From Lacicoccus alkaliphilus DSM 16010 (GTDB lineage Bacteria; Bacillota; Bacilli; Staphylococcales; Salinicoccaceae), in NCBI RefSeq assembly GCF_900142805.1, contig NZ_FRCF01000011.1, positions 17,053-49,894 on the forward strand: a stretch of 32,842 nt of DNA, given 5' to 3'. The notes under the pieces were generated by a model, which saw only the letters and a list, made by a program, of their open reading frames with translations, was not told the DNA's origin and ran no database searches. Shown here in pieces: positions 7,153 to 15,076 of this stretch. Every line of letters starts with the position of its first letter. The stretch's first letter is position 1. The translations under genes and the position numbers were made by a program.

Positions 7153-8010
7153 TTATTCGTAATAGCCTTCAGTGGATTTCCGGAAACCTTCGAACTGTTC
7201 CCCGTCATGCCCGAACCAGATATCTGCATTCTTCTCTTTGGCCATCTTCTTGATTTTCTCGACGGATCTTGCCCATCCGATGGAGTCGTAGATGATGCCC
7301 GGCGGCTTCAGGGTCGGTTCCATGCTGTCTTTAGTATAGATGGCGTCAGATGCAAGGATGAGCGTGCCAAGCTCCTCTGATTTGATTTCAAGTCCGATCA
7401 TGCCCCAGACATGACCGCTGCCGAAGTTCAATACCCGGATCCCCTCAACCAGTTCAAGGTCATCCTCATAGGGTTTGATCGTCCGCCAGCTCAACTCATT
7501 CTTGATCCAGGCATCGATATCCGCCCATATATAGGCGCCTTCCTTCTGGTTCCTGGCATACATCTGCATCGTGCCGTTCAATTCATCATCATGTACGATC
7601 ACCAGTGCGTTCGTGAAATATTCGAGACATCCGGCGTGGTCGAGGTGGAGGTGGGAGGCGACAACATAATCGACTTCCTTCGGATCGACACCGATCTGCT
7701 CCAGCCTGTTCGGTAAGTAACATTCTTCAGTGGCGGAGTAGGGGAAAGCTTTCTGGATATTCGGGCCCCAGCGCCCTTCATGGTCTTCATTCGCCATACT
7801 TTCAGGGTTGCATGCGGTGTCGAAAAGGATCTTCGCTTCAGGGTGGTCGATGAATACGGTGTAGATCGGAAACTCGATCATTTCGTTCGGAGCATTGGGG
7901 TCGTCGATGGTGGCCTGGTTGGAGTTCGCAATCATCAAGTTCTTGTCCATGCGCAGTGTTCCATTGTCGAGCACGTAAATCTTCATGCGGCTTTTGTTGA
8001 TGTTTGCCAT
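7153..8010 (-). CDS. Metallo-beta-lactamase-fold hydrolase, AHL-lactonase-like (AttM/AiiA family)
   Basis: The 285-residue product has the dinuclear zinc motif HLHLDHAG (His120, His122, Asp124, His125), then GSGHVWG, SDAIYT and a late GHD, all in the order found in N-acyl-homoserine lactonases. An upstream GTG at 8019 is in frame, but GGAGAGG sits 8 nt before ATG 8010, so 8010 is chosen. Enzymes of this family open lactone rings; in a Gram-positive coccus the natural substrate may be another lactone. It is first in an operon with the zinc dehydrogenase. No regulator is adjacent. Confidence 0.85.
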   Translation of the reverse strand: MANINKSRMKIYVLDNGTLRMDKNLMIANSNQATIDDPNAPNEMIEFPIYTVFIDHPEAKILFDTACNPESMANEDHEGRWGPNIQKAFPYSATEECYLPNRLEQIGVDPKEVDYVVASHLHLDHAGCLEYFTNALVIVHDDELNGTMQMYARNQKEGAYIWADIDAWIKNELSWRTIKPYEDDLELVEGIRVLNFGSGHVWGMIGLEIKSEELGTLILASDAIYTKDSMEPTLKPPGIIYDSIGWARSVEKIKKMAKEKNADIWFGHDGEQFEGFRKSTEGYYE

Positions 8011-8019
8011 TCTATTCAC

Positions 8020-8413
8020 CTCTCCATTTAGTGTAATTATAGTATATAAGAAAGCGGTTACATAATCAAAGAGGGAAATGTAATTTTTTACTTTCCTTAG
8101 CCATGGTGAGAGTGAGGAAGGACTGAGGCATTGAATGATATAGATTAATAGTAGCCGGTCTTAAACAGCAGGTGAGCAGACGATAGAATACGAGTATCCT
8201 AATCCATCTGGCAAATTTAAACCTGCTGGGATTAAGCTCAATTTGTTTACTTAGTTTAATCATACTTTCATCAATACAAAGAACATTTATAGCGTTCATG
8301 GAAAACTTAAGACCAATATAAAATAAGTTGCATTTTAAAATCTTTCAATATGATACAATATATGTAAATACAGTAAATAAAAAGTTTAATATCAATTCGA
8401 AAGCGGGGAGTAT
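8020..8413. other. AT-rich intergenic region, no gene supported
   Basis: Minus-strand promoters for the lactonase operon should lie at the left end and plus-strand ones for the next gene at the right; TATAATT-like strings are present but none is convincing. A 77-codon minus-strand frame (8066-8299) has no recognisable domain and no ribosome binding site. The middle may be a decayed insertion, but no inverted ends are seen. Confidence 0.4.
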
Positions 8414-9409
8414 ATGGAAAAGCTTGAAGGTTTATGGCATAAGCACAAAGAGAGTAATTGGCTCATCATTACGTTACTTGTATTGTTTTTTCCAGTCGGG
8501 CTATATTTGATGTGGAGATATTCAGGGTGGAATAGACTGCCTAAATTAATTGTTACTGCAATCTTTTCCCTGATTATTTTTACTAATATGGGAGGAGACG
8601 AGTCCGACGATCTAATAATCGACGACCCGGATGAAGTGCATGCAGAGGCAGAGTCTGAGACGGCTGTGGAAGAAGAAAAAGAAGACGAAGAAAAACAAGA
8701 AGAAGCAGAGAAGGCAGCGGAGGAAGAGGCAGAAAAAGAGGCTGAAGAGAAACGCAAAGAGGAAGCAGCCGAAAAAGAGGCCGAAGAAGAAAGAGAACGG
8801 GAAGAGGCTGAAAAGGCAGCTGAAGAAGAAAGAGAACAGGAAGAAGCAGAGAAGGCAGCTGAAGAAGAGCGTAAAGAGAAAGAAGCTGAAGAAAAAGAGG
8901 CTGAAGAAGAAAGAGAACGGGAAGAGGCTGAAAAGGCAGCCGAAGAAGCCGAAAAAGAGGCTGAGGAAAAACGCAAAGAGGAAGAAGCCGCAAAAGAGGC
9001 TGAGGAAGAAGAGAACGACACTACTTTATCTCATGATGAATATAAGGAAATTGTAGAATCTTATATGATGAATATTATGTTTGTTGGCGAAGATTTAAGT
9101 GCGTTCGGAGAAGAGCTTGAAATGGCAGGACTTTCTCTGTTAGCTAAAGATTTAATTTATAGTGCTTATACAACTCAGGAGTTGATGAGTGAGCGTTTTA
9201 ATGATGATATTGAAGGAAAAATTATTCCCACAGAATATGAAAGATTTCATGAAGAATTAATGGATTTTGATATTAATCTCGGTGAATATTTAGAGGGCAC
9301 GTTTAATGCTAGTGAGAATGATGATTTAATAGCATTGGATAATGCAGCTTCTAATGCAGGTCAATTAATGACGCAAATGAGCGACCTGACTTATTTATAT
9401 CCTTTTTAA
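8414..9409 (+). CDS. Membrane-anchored protein with long Glu/Lys/Arg-rich single helix
   Basis: I do not recognise a named family. The 331-residue protein starts with GGGGAG five bases before ATG. Two membrane helices fill residues 17-57 (LIITLLVLFFPVGLYLMW and a second near VTAIFSLIIF). Residues of about 70-200 are almost only Glu, Ala, Lys and Arg in a 3-4 residue alternating pattern, predicting a stable single alpha-helix or coiled coil. The last 130 residues are a mixed acidic, probably helical domain. The layout suggests a membrane sensor or spacer that holds the C-terminal domain about 15-20 nm away; which side of the membrane is unclear. A near-exact 48-bp stretch recurs at 8773-8820 and 8893-8940, so the helix has grown by internal duplication. 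Confidence 0.75.
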   Translation: MEKLEGLWHKHKESNWLIITLLVLFFPVGLYLMWRYSGWNRLPKLIVTAIFSLIIFTNMGGDESDDLIIDDPDEVHAEAESETAVEEEKEDEEKQEEAEKAAEEEAEKEAEEKRKEEAAEKEAEEEREREEAEKAAEEEREQEEAEKAAEEERKEKEAEEKEAEEEREREEAEKAAEEAEKEAEEKRKEEEAAKEAEEEENDTTLSHDEYKEIVESYMMNIMFVGEDLSAFGEELEMAGLSLLAKDLIYSAYTTQELMSERFNDDIEGKIIPTEYERFHEELMDFDINLGEYLEGTFNASENDDLIALDNAASNAGQLMTQMSDLTYLYPF

Positions 9410-9500
9410 TTCATAGTTGATTTGTGATTTGCACTGATTCATTTAGGGAGGACCTTTACATTGTTCCATTTTTATTTCGACACTCGAGCTGAATAACTAG

Positions 9501-9547
9501 CCCAATACACCCAATAATCCCCCAATCCATGTTAATGGATTGGGGGT
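9501..9547. repeat. Palindromic intergenic repeat, copy 2
   Basis: The unit begins CCCAATACACCCAA and contains a 12-bp stem CCCCCAATCCAT with loop GTTA. The left arm and core match the copy near 10297-10345. The rest of the gap from 9410 to 9750 shows no gene. Confidence 0.6.
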
Positions 9548-9750
9548 TCAATATTTCATATCCAACACTTGGGTTGGATGCTGATATCGTGACGGTCATT
9601 CAGTGATTCATCATACTGGGTTGGGTCGGAAGCAGGGTGGTCAGTCATTCATGAGTTACACAACCGGAAAAGTGAGGTTTCGGGAAGTGGATATACTGAA
9701 ATTCTGCGGCATGCCCAACAATCATAAGACCTTTACATTTTTTAATGTCA

Positions 9751-9772
9751 GTGTACTATTTAACTAGTACAC
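9751..9772. promoter_or_regulatory. YtrA-type GntR operator
   Basis: GTGTACTA and TAGTACAC form a perfect inverted repeat with a 6-bp spacer. This is the usual shape for YtrA-subfamily GntR repressors, which control small ABC exporters in Firmicutes. No regulator gene is adjacent, so the controlling protein would act from elsewhere or has been lost with part of the operon. Confidence 0.55.
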
Positions 9773-9791
9773 TAATATGGAGGCTGGGGAA

Positions 9792-10073
9792 ATGATGCAA
9801 TTAAAAGGTTTGCTGATGAGGGAGTGGCTGCGCATGAAGCACTGGCTCGTCGCTCTGCTGGTAGCCGTGACAATCATCCTGTCAGCGGGGCCGCAGGTGC
9901 TGATGGGGATCTTCGGACAGGGCGATGATACCGCCACAATCGGCTTCATGACCGGGTTGATGCTGCTCCCGGGAATCAGCTGGCCGTTTTCGCTCGCAGT
10001 CATCATTGGCTATATGGTCATCTTTATGGCTTTAAGCTATATGACATTCATGAAGAGGGATGTCATGGCTTAA
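9792..10073 (+). CDS. Short membrane protein, probable shortened ABC-2 permease
   Basis: From ATG 9792 (GGGGA 2-6 nt and GGAGG 9-13 nt upstream) the product is 93 residues: a basic start (QLKGLLMREWLRMKHW), one helix after it, a central loop with MLLPGISWPFSL, then a last helix ending in YMTFMKRDVMA. The two ends look like the first and last membrane segments of a YtrC/YtrD-type ABC permease with the middle deleted; such permeases are normally 250 residues or more. The YtrA-type operator supports that origin. It could also be a genuine two-helix protein. An additional in-frame ATG lies at 9777. Confidence 0.5.
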   Translation: MMQLKGLLMREWLRMKHWLVALLVAVTIILSAGPQVLMGIFGQGDDTATIGFMTGLMLLPGISWPFSLAVIIGYMVIFMALSYMTFMKRDVMA

Positions 10074-10296
10074 TGAGGGGACAGCGTCCCCGGGAAGCAA
10101 GTCATCACCTTTAAGGATGTTCTCATTATCCGAAAGCAGAAAAGGGATCATTGGCACTATACAAAACAGAGTCATCGATTGGTACGGCGTCCTGCCACTC
10201 TGGCTGAGTTATGGGTTCCATCGATGGTTGCAGGTGTAATCCCCGCGTTGTTCTCTTATTGGCTGAACCATCGTGATGAATGACTGGATGACTCGT
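10074..10296 (+). other. Intergenic stretch with a start-less open frame, possible gene remnant
   Basis: A GGGGAC/GTCCCC hairpin (about 10077-10091) follows the stop. An open plus-strand frame without a start codon runs to TGA 10281-10283 and ends in a plausible membrane segment, VPSMVAGVIPALFSYWLNH. It may be the tail of a deleted membrane protein. Nothing else is supported here. Confidence 0.2.
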
Positions 10297-10345
10297 CCAA
10301 TACACCAAAAAACCCCCAATCTACTGCCATAGATTGGGGGTTCGG
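10297..10345. repeat. Palindromic intergenic repeat, copy 3
   Basis: CCAATACACCAAAAA leads into AACCCCCAATCTA, which pairs with TAGATTGGGGGTT across the 6-nt loop CTGCCA. It can act as a bidirectional terminator. From 10346 to 10560 there is only a promoter-like AT-rich stretch. Confidence 0.65.
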
Positions 10346-10563
10346 TGTTACATGTTCAGCACTCTGATTTGATACTCATATTATAACATATTATTTTTAG
10401 TTACAAAAGTAAGTTCCGCCGTTAAAGAATCTTCTTATATTTTCACTGGTCTGTAAAGATGAAAACTCACGTGACCATGTTTAACCCCCCCTCCGAACCC
10501 GTGGTAAATATACTATAGACAGCCAGATGATCGATAAAAGTTTCTATAAGAAGGCATATTTTG

Positions 10564-10794
10564 ATGAAAGTCAGAGATATCATTACTACAGAAGTCGAAA
10601 CATGCGGACCGGAAACGACAATCGAAGAAGTGGCAGCGGATTTTATGGCGAATGCCCAGGTGCGCCGTCTGCCAATCGTTGAAGATCACAGAATCGTCGG
10701 CATCGTCGCACTTGGTGATGTGGCAGTGAAGGAAGACGACCCGGAAGAATACGAAGTGGCACTCGAGGAGATTTCCAAAGAAGACAAATCGTAG
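10564..10794 (+). CDS. Single CBS-domain protein
   Basis: The 76-residue product holds one CBS motif: DIITTEVETCGPETTIEEVA, then RRLPIVEDHRIVGIVALGDV. Full-length relatives such as YhcV carry two motifs in about 140 residues, and this one matches the second half, including the LGDVAV and ALEEIS tail. A pair of CBS motifs binds adenosyl ligands, so this protein would have to dimerise. The start could be ATG 10564 or the TTG just before it; AAGAAGG lies about 10 nt upstream. A terminator follows. It could be a natural mini-CBS or a 5' deletion. Confidence 0.8.
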   Translation: MKVRDIITTEVETCGPETTIEEVAADFMANAQVRRLPIVEDHRIVGIVALGDVAVKEDDPEEYEVALEEISKEDKS

Positions 10795-10840
10795 TGAATG
10801 CAGCATCCAAACAAGAGGATGACTGACCAATCAATATACA

Positions 10841-10886
10841 AAAGACGGGCGATTTGCCATTCGTATTACGGTGGTCGCTCGTCTTT
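10841..10886 (+). terminator. Probable terminator after CBS gene
   Basis: AAAGACGGGCGA pairs with TCGCTCGTCTTT (one mismatch) around a 22-nt loop with further weak pairing. Confidence 0.5.
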
Positions 10887-10979
10887 ATCATTGAAAAACA
10901 AAAAAACCTAAAAAGTTGATGAAATATCATTAATCAAATGATATAATTAGGAAGTGACTGATTATTACATACTAAATGT

Positions 10980-11052
10980 GGCCCCGTAGCTCAGGGGATA
11001 GAGCATTGGTTTCCTAAACCATGTGCCGCAGGTTCGAATCCTGCCGGGGCCG
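10980..11052 (+). tRNA. tRNA-Arg (anticodon CCT)
   Basis: A 73-nt cloverleaf: acceptor GGCCCCG/CGGGGCC, D arm GCTC/GAGC, anticodon loop TTCCTAA, T arm GCAGG-TTCGAAT-CCTGC, discriminator G. The first anticodon-stem pair (T-T) is mismatched. CCA is not encoded. TATAAT at 10942-10947 is the likely -10 element. This tRNA reads AGG codons. Confidence 0.95.
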
Positions 11053-11103
11053 TTTACTTATATCTTTTTAAGGTATGAACAGCCGAATACATAGAATAAC
11101 TGC

Positions 11104-11132
11104 AACTGCATCCGAAAGGGTGCAGTTTTTTT
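11104..11132 (+). terminator. tRNA terminator
   Basis: ACTGCATCC and GGGTGCAGT enclose a GAAA tetraloop and run into T7. Confidence 0.85.
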
Positions 11133-11165
11133 GATGATTTCAAACCTCATTGCATAAGCAGAGAG

Positions 11166-11198
11166 AAATACCCCAAATACATTGTATTTGGGGTATTT
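11166..11198 (-). terminator. thi operon terminator
   Basis: A 16-bp perfect palindrome (AAATACCCCAAATACA and complement, 1-nt centre) lies 6 bp past the thiF stop. It can act in both directions. Confidence 0.75.
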
Positions 11199-11204
11199 AT
11201 AATT

Positions 11205-12212
11205 TCATTTGTGGAAATTTGCTGACAGGCTGCCGGCAATTTCAAGATATAACGTTTCCGCTTCTTCCTGGCCTTCCAATCCATACACATTCATCCGGCC
11301 GTCATTGAATAAGGTCATATCATATCCGTCATAGTTGATGAACTTGACGAAGCGGTTCTCTTTGATGATTTTACCTTGCAGCTCTTCCTCAAATATCTCA
11401 TCATCGAATCTCAATGTGAATACACGGCCGCAGTTCGACTGGACGGGCCTGAAAGTCTCTTTTTCAAGGTGTTCATAATTATGCTGTCCGCATACCGTGC
11501 AATCATCATTCTTCAAGGCATCGATGTTCATCGTCTTGTAATTCATGCCGAAAGTGTCGATTGTGATCAGTTTCTTCGAAAATCCCGCACCGGAGAGGAA
11601 GCGGATGGCTTCTGAAACTTCAATTCCTGCTGTCTGGGTGATGACGGGCGGCAGTACGCCGTTGATTTCACAGCTTTCCCCGCTCGCCGGCATGGTGTCC
11701 ATCAGACACTTCAGACATGGGCCATCAAAGTCTATAGCGTAAACACTGCCTTTACTGCCGACTGCGGCACCGTACACCCAGGGGATGCCGAGCTTATGGC
11801 ACGCTTCATTGATCAGGAAGCGGATCTCAAAGTGGTCCATGGCGTCGATGACGATGTCCGGCTGATGTTCTTTTAAAATCCCGATGATATTATTTGAAGC
11901 AAGCTCGGTGTTCAGGGTTTTTATTACTACATCACTGTTGATCTGACCAAGCTCTTCCTTCAGAGCCTCGACTTTCGGCTTCATCAATCTTACGTCTTCT
12001 TCGGTGTATAAGGTCTGGCGGTGCAGGTTCGTCATCTCGACGATGTCCATATCAATCGTGATCAGTTTGCCGGCGCCCATCCGTGTGAGGAGCTCTGAGA
12101 CATGCGTGCCGAGGGCGCCGGCGCCCATGACCATGACGGTGGCTCTGCTCAAGTTTTCCTGACCGGATTCACTGAAGCCCTGGAACCTGATCTGTCTGTC
12201 GTATCTGTCCAT
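11205..12212 (-). CDS. thiF: Sulfur carrier protein ThiS adenylyltransferase ThiF
   Basis: ThiF adenylates the ThiS C-terminal Gly so that sulfur can be loaded for thiazole synthesis. The 335-residue E1-like protein has the nucleotide-binding GAGALG (residues 30-35), the DMDIVEMTNLHRQ segment, zinc cysteines Cys166/Cys169 (CLKC) and Cys238/Cys241 (CTVC), and Cys181 in GESCEINGV, which matches the E. coli ThiF cysteine that forms an acyl-persulfide link to ThiS. About 85 residues beyond the zinc site form a C-terminal extension, as in many MoeB/ThiF proteins of Firmicutes. Its ATG overlaps the thiG stop by one base (TAATG), so translation is coupled. It is the last gene of the thi operon. MoeB is the alternative, but context decides. 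Confidence 0.92.
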   Translation of the reverse strand: MDRYDRQIRFQGFSESGQENLSRATVMVMGAGALGTHVSELLTRMGAGKLITIDMDIVEMTNLHRQTLYTEEDVRLMKPKVEALKEELGQINSDVVIKTLNTELASNNIIGILKEHQPDIVIDAMDHFEIRFLINEACHKLGIPWVYGAAVGSKGSVYAIDFDGPCLKCLMDTMPASGESCEINGVLPPVITQTAGIEVSEAIRFLSGAGFSKKLITIDTFGMNYKTMNIDALKNDDCTVCGQHNYEHLEKETFRPVQSNCGRVFTLRFDDEIFEEELQGKIIKENRFVKFINYDGYDMTLFNDGRMNVYGLEGQEEAETLYLEIAGSLSANFHK

Positions 12213-12979
12213 TACAGGAATCCCAGACCTTCAGCAGGGCTCGAGGCCTGTGCCGTGTACCTCACCGGTATACGGCCGGCTTCGTGGCTGAGCATGCCCG
12301 CTTCAATGCCGAGCTTCATCGCTTCCGCCATTTTGACCGGATCTTTGGCCCCTGAAATCGCCGTATTCAGCAGTATCGCATCGGCACCGAGCTCCATCGC
12401 ATAACATGCATCTTTCGGTGAACCGATCCCTGCATCGACGATGACCGGGATGTTCGCCTGCTCGATGATATACCTCAAGTTCAGCGGGTTGTTGATGCCG
12501 CGTCCGGTGCCGATCGGGGAAGCGAGCGGCATGACGGCATGGACGCCGAGTGCTTCGAGCCGTCTTGCGAGCACGACATCATTGGAGATGTAAGGGCATA
12601 CTGTATAGCCTTTTTCGAGTAAGATTTCGCACGCCTCATACGTTGCGATCGGGTCGGGGAGGAGTGTCTTATCATCCCCGATCACTTCGACTTTGATCAT
12701 GTCGCAGACGCCGGCATGGTCTGCGATCTCAGCGATGCGCACCGTCTCTTCGACGGTCTTTGCACCGGCTGTGTTCGGAAATGTCACATAGTTTCTCAGA
12801 TCGATGTTCGCGAGCGGGTTCGGCAGGTCTTTATCATACAAATTCATGCGCCTGACTGCGAAGGTGAGCACTTCGGTTTCCGATGCCCCGATCGCTTTCG
12901 TCTGTGTCTCCTCATCCGAAAACTTGCCTGTACCGAGAAACAGCCTTGAGTTGAATTCAAATTCTCCTATTTTAAGCAT
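12212..12979 (-). CDS. thiG: Thiazole synthase ThiG
   Basis: ThiG joins 1-deoxy-xylulose 5-phosphate, dehydroglycine and ThiS-thiocarboxylate sulfur to give the thiazole phosphate. The 255-residue TIM barrel has LFLGTGKF near the N-terminus, the Schiff-base lysine Lys96 (MIKVEVIGD), [12 protein letters not shown], and the phosphate loop [12 protein letters not shown]. Length equals the B. subtilis enzyme. It starts one base after the thiS stop. Confidence 0.96.
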   Translation of the reverse strand: MLKIGEFEFNSRLFLGTGKFSDEETQTKAIGASETEVLTFAVRRMNLYDKDLPNPLANIDLRNYVTFPNTAGAKTVEETVRIAEIADHAGVCDMIKVEVIGDDKTLLPDPIATYEACEILLEKGYTVCPYISNDVVLARRLEALGVHAVMPLASPIGTGRGINNPLNLRYIIEQANIPVIVDAGIGSPKDACYAMELGADAILLNTAISGAKDPVKMAEAMKLGIEAGMLSHEAGRIPVRYTAQASSPAEGLGFL

Positions 12980-12980
12980 T

Positions 12981-13181
12981 TTATCCGCCTCCTACAAATT
13001 CCAGCAATTCAAGCCTGTCGTCACTTTTGACGATGTGGCTGTCGAATGATTCCTTTTTGATCAGCTCGCCGTTATGCTCCACGACGACGCGGTCTGCATC
13101 TATATCCATATGTGCGAGCAGCTGTGAAACCGTGAGATCTTCTTCGAACGTGAATGTTTCATCATTGATGATGCATTGCAT
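12981..13181 (-). CDS. thiS: Sulfur carrier protein ThiS
   Basis: The 66-residue ubiquitin-like carrier ends in the required Gly-Gly (EFVGGG), where ThiF adds AMP and sulfur is carried as thiocarboxylate to ThiG. Its start lies 20 bp inside the thiO 3' end, so the genes are translationally coupled. Confidence 0.95.
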   Translation of the reverse strand: MQCIINDETFTFEEDLTVSQLLAHMDIDADRVVVEHNGELIKKESFDSHIVKSDDRLELLEFVGGG

Positions 13182-14295
13182 CTGTCTTCATCCTTTCAAT
13201 GGTAAATTCCTGAAGCCCTTCGGGGCGTCCGCCCCGTATGATCCATTTGGACATCAGCCGGCCCGTGATGGGGGAGAGGAGGATGCCGTTGCGGTAGTGG
13301 CCGCCGACGAGGAAAAGTCCGTCGTGCACTTCATCCATGACCGGTGCCGCATCCGGTGTATACGGACGGATGCCTGAAGTTTTCATCAGCACATTGGCAC
13401 CCTTCAGCCTCGGCAGGCGACGGAGCGCCTCCTTCCACAGCCATGCTTCTCCTGCGTCCGTCATGCCTGCAGAGTAATCATTGAACAGGCTTGTCGCGCC
13501 GAGCAGGAAGCGGTGATTCCGCTTCGGGATGATATAACATCCGTTCGTCATGAAAAGCGTGTGGTCCATCCGCACACCCGGATGTTCGAGCAGCATGACC
13601 TCTCCTTTCACACCGGTGATGGAAGACTGCACACCGAAGGGTTCAATCAGCTCCTGGGCCCATGCCCCGGCCGTGACCACGACTTTCCCGGCATGCATGA
13701 TGCCTTTTGAGGTCTTCACCGTATAACTTTCACCCAAGCGTTCGATGGAGAGGACTTCAGTATGGCCGATGCGTGTCACGCCATTGATGAGGGCGCGCTC
13801 GGTGAGGGCGCGTGTATATTTGTTGGCATTCACCTGGCCGTCAGCCGGTATCAGCATGGCGGGATGTTCATTCGGCCGCAGGAACTGATTGCTCAAGTCC
13901 AGGACCGCATTTTCATCCAGCAGCTGCACTTTTTCATTGTGGCCATTCAAAAATGCGTGCTGCCTTCTTATATTTTCCGCGTCTTCACTGGAATCGGCGA
14001 TTTTTATCAGTCCGGTCTCCCTGTACTCGATGTCGATGCCGGTGGTCTCCAGCAGTGATTCACTCAATGGCTTGAAGTACGCCCTCGATGCCCTGGCCAG
14101 ACGGAATGAAGGGCTGTCCCCGTAAAACTCGTTCTGTGCACCGAGCATGCCGCCGGCCTTGAAGGATGCGTGCCGCTCCGCTTCGTCACGGTCGATGACC
14201 GCGACTTTCAGGCCGTTTTCTGCGAGTTCAGCTGCGATGGAGAGGCCCATCACACCTGCACCGACTGTGATTACATCAAATTTAATAACTCCCAT
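13162..14295 (-). CDS. thiO: Glycine oxidase ThiO
   Basis: ThiO is an FAD amine oxidase that turns glycine into the imine (dehydroglycine) used by ThiG. The 377-residue protein has the N-terminal dinucleotide motif GAGVMG, the ERHASFKAGGMLG loop typical of the family, VVVTAGAWA, and the C-terminal FAD loop GGHYRNGILLSP. It overlaps tenI by 25 bp and thiS by 20 bp in one tightly packed operon. Confidence 0.94.
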   Translation of the reverse strand: MGVIKFDVITVGAGVMGLSIAAELAENGLKVAVIDRDEAERHASFKAGGMLGAQNEFYGDSPSFRLARASRAYFKPLSESLLETTGIDIEYRETGLIKIADSSEDAENIRRQHAFLNGHNEKVQLLDENAVLDLSNQFLRPNEHPAMLIPADGQVNANKYTRALTERALINGVTRIGHTEVLSIERLGESYTVKTSKGIMHAGKVVVTAGAWAQELIEPFGVQSSITGVKGEVMLLEHPGVRMDHTLFMTNGCYIIPKRNHRFLLGATSLFNDYSAGMTDAGEAWLWKEALRRLPRLKGANVLMKTSGIRPYTPDAAPVMDEVHDGLFLVGGHYRNGILLSPITGRLMSKWIIRGGRPEGLQEFTIERMKTDAMHHQ

Positions 14296-14861
14296 TCCTT
14301 TCCGAGTGCTTTTATTTCTGAAGGATCTGCATCCATGAAATATGAAATTGCTGCAATGCCGCTGAAACCTTTCGGCAGCTTTTGAACCGTCCGTGCGTTG
14401 ATGCCGCCGAGCGCAACCACCGGAATATCCGCTGCCAGGGCGTCCATGATTTCCTGACCGGACCGCGGGGGCAGCCCCTGCTTTGAAGCGCTTTCAAAGA
14501 TATGCCCGAACAACACGAAGTCCAGTCCGGCAGCCCGGGCCGATTCGATCGAGCGGGCGGAGTGGGTGGACATACTGACGGAAATCCCAGGGGCTCTCCG
14601 CTTGTACTCGAATGCATCCTCATCATATTCCCTGAAGTGGATGGCCGGGAGATCGAAAGCTTCGAGCAAACCGATGTCACTGTGGATGATGATCTTCTCC
14701 CTGGGGAAACCTGCACTGATCAAAGCATCCAGAAAAGAGGATGTTTCCTCAGGCGGCATCGGTGTCCGTATGAGCAGGTGATCGATGTGGGATGCGATGT
14801 TGAGGATCTGCCTGATGTCTTTCGAAGCGGGTGTCCTGTATCGGGTGATTGCGATGAACAT
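14271..14861 (-). CDS. tenI: Thiazole tautomerase TenI
   Basis: TenI converts the ThiG product to the aromatic carboxy-thiazole phosphate tautomer. The 196-residue TIM barrel resembles ThiE but lacks its pyrimidine site; visible motifs are IIHSDIG, STHSARSIESA, FVLFGHIFES and the phosphate loop VVALGGI. GGAGGTGA precedes the ATG. It is first in the operon, downstream of the TPP riboswitch and its terminator. The B. subtilis order is tenA-tenI-thiO-S-G-F-thiD; tenA and thiD are absent here. Confidence 0.9.
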   Translation of the reverse strand: MFIAITRYRTPASKDIRQILNIASHIDHLLIRTPMPPEETSSFLDALISAGFPREKIIIHSDIGLLEAFDLPAIHFREYDEDAFEYKRRAPGISVSMSTHSARSIESARAAGLDFVLFGHIFESASKQGLPPRSGQEIMDALAADIPVVALGGINARTVQKLPKGFSGIAAISYFMDADPSEIKALGKEWELLNLM

Positions 14862-14882
14862 GGCTTCACCTCCATAAAAAAA

Positions 14883-14912
14883 GCGCTATTTTTCATTTAA
14901 GAAAAATAGCGC
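14883..14912 (-). terminator. Riboswitch attenuator terminator
   Basis: GCGCTATTTTTC and its exact complement enclose ATTTAA. On the minus strand this 12-bp stem runs into seven T residues (14876-14882) between the TPP aptamer and tenI, so TPP binding should stop transcription before the operon. Confidence 0.9.
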
Positions 14913-14946
14913 AATTGTATAGTCATATACTTTGTCTGTGTATCTC

Positions 14947-15045
14947 CACGCCACTTTCCTACGCCAGCATGATCTGGATCAGGTTCCGGAATCCCGAAGT
15001 CACTACTTCGATCTCAGCCTTTTTCAAAAGGCACTTCCAGTGGTC
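14947..15045 (-). promoter_or_regulatory. TPP riboswitch (THI element)
   Basis: On the minus strand the conserved parts appear in order: ACTGGAAGTGCC, GGCTGAGAT, GGAACCTGATC, ATGCTGGCGTAGGAAAGTGG. The ACCTGATC and GCGTAGGAAA strings are the pyrimidine- and pyrophosphate-sensing elements of the class. The P3 hairpin is CGAAGTAG-TGACTTCG-like. It lies between promoter and attenuator of the thi operon. Confidence 0.95.
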
Positions 15046-15076
15046 TTGCTATTCGGTTTTGTGATGCATTGGTTTC

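Noticed and set aside
7153-8010. Quorum-quenching enzyme.
   Set aside because: The fold is shared by many lactonases; no acyl-homoserine lactone system is seen and the dehydrogenase neighbour suggests metabolism.
8066-8299. 77-codon minus-strand frame with a CCLRP hydrophobic stretch.
   Set aside because: No ribosome binding site and no recognisable family; a transposase remnant was considered but no motif or inverted ends support it.
8392-9021. Long minus-strand frame of Ser/Ala/Phe residues.
   Set aside because: It is the antisense shadow of the Glu/Lys-rich helix gene; its composition follows from the repeated purine-rich codons.
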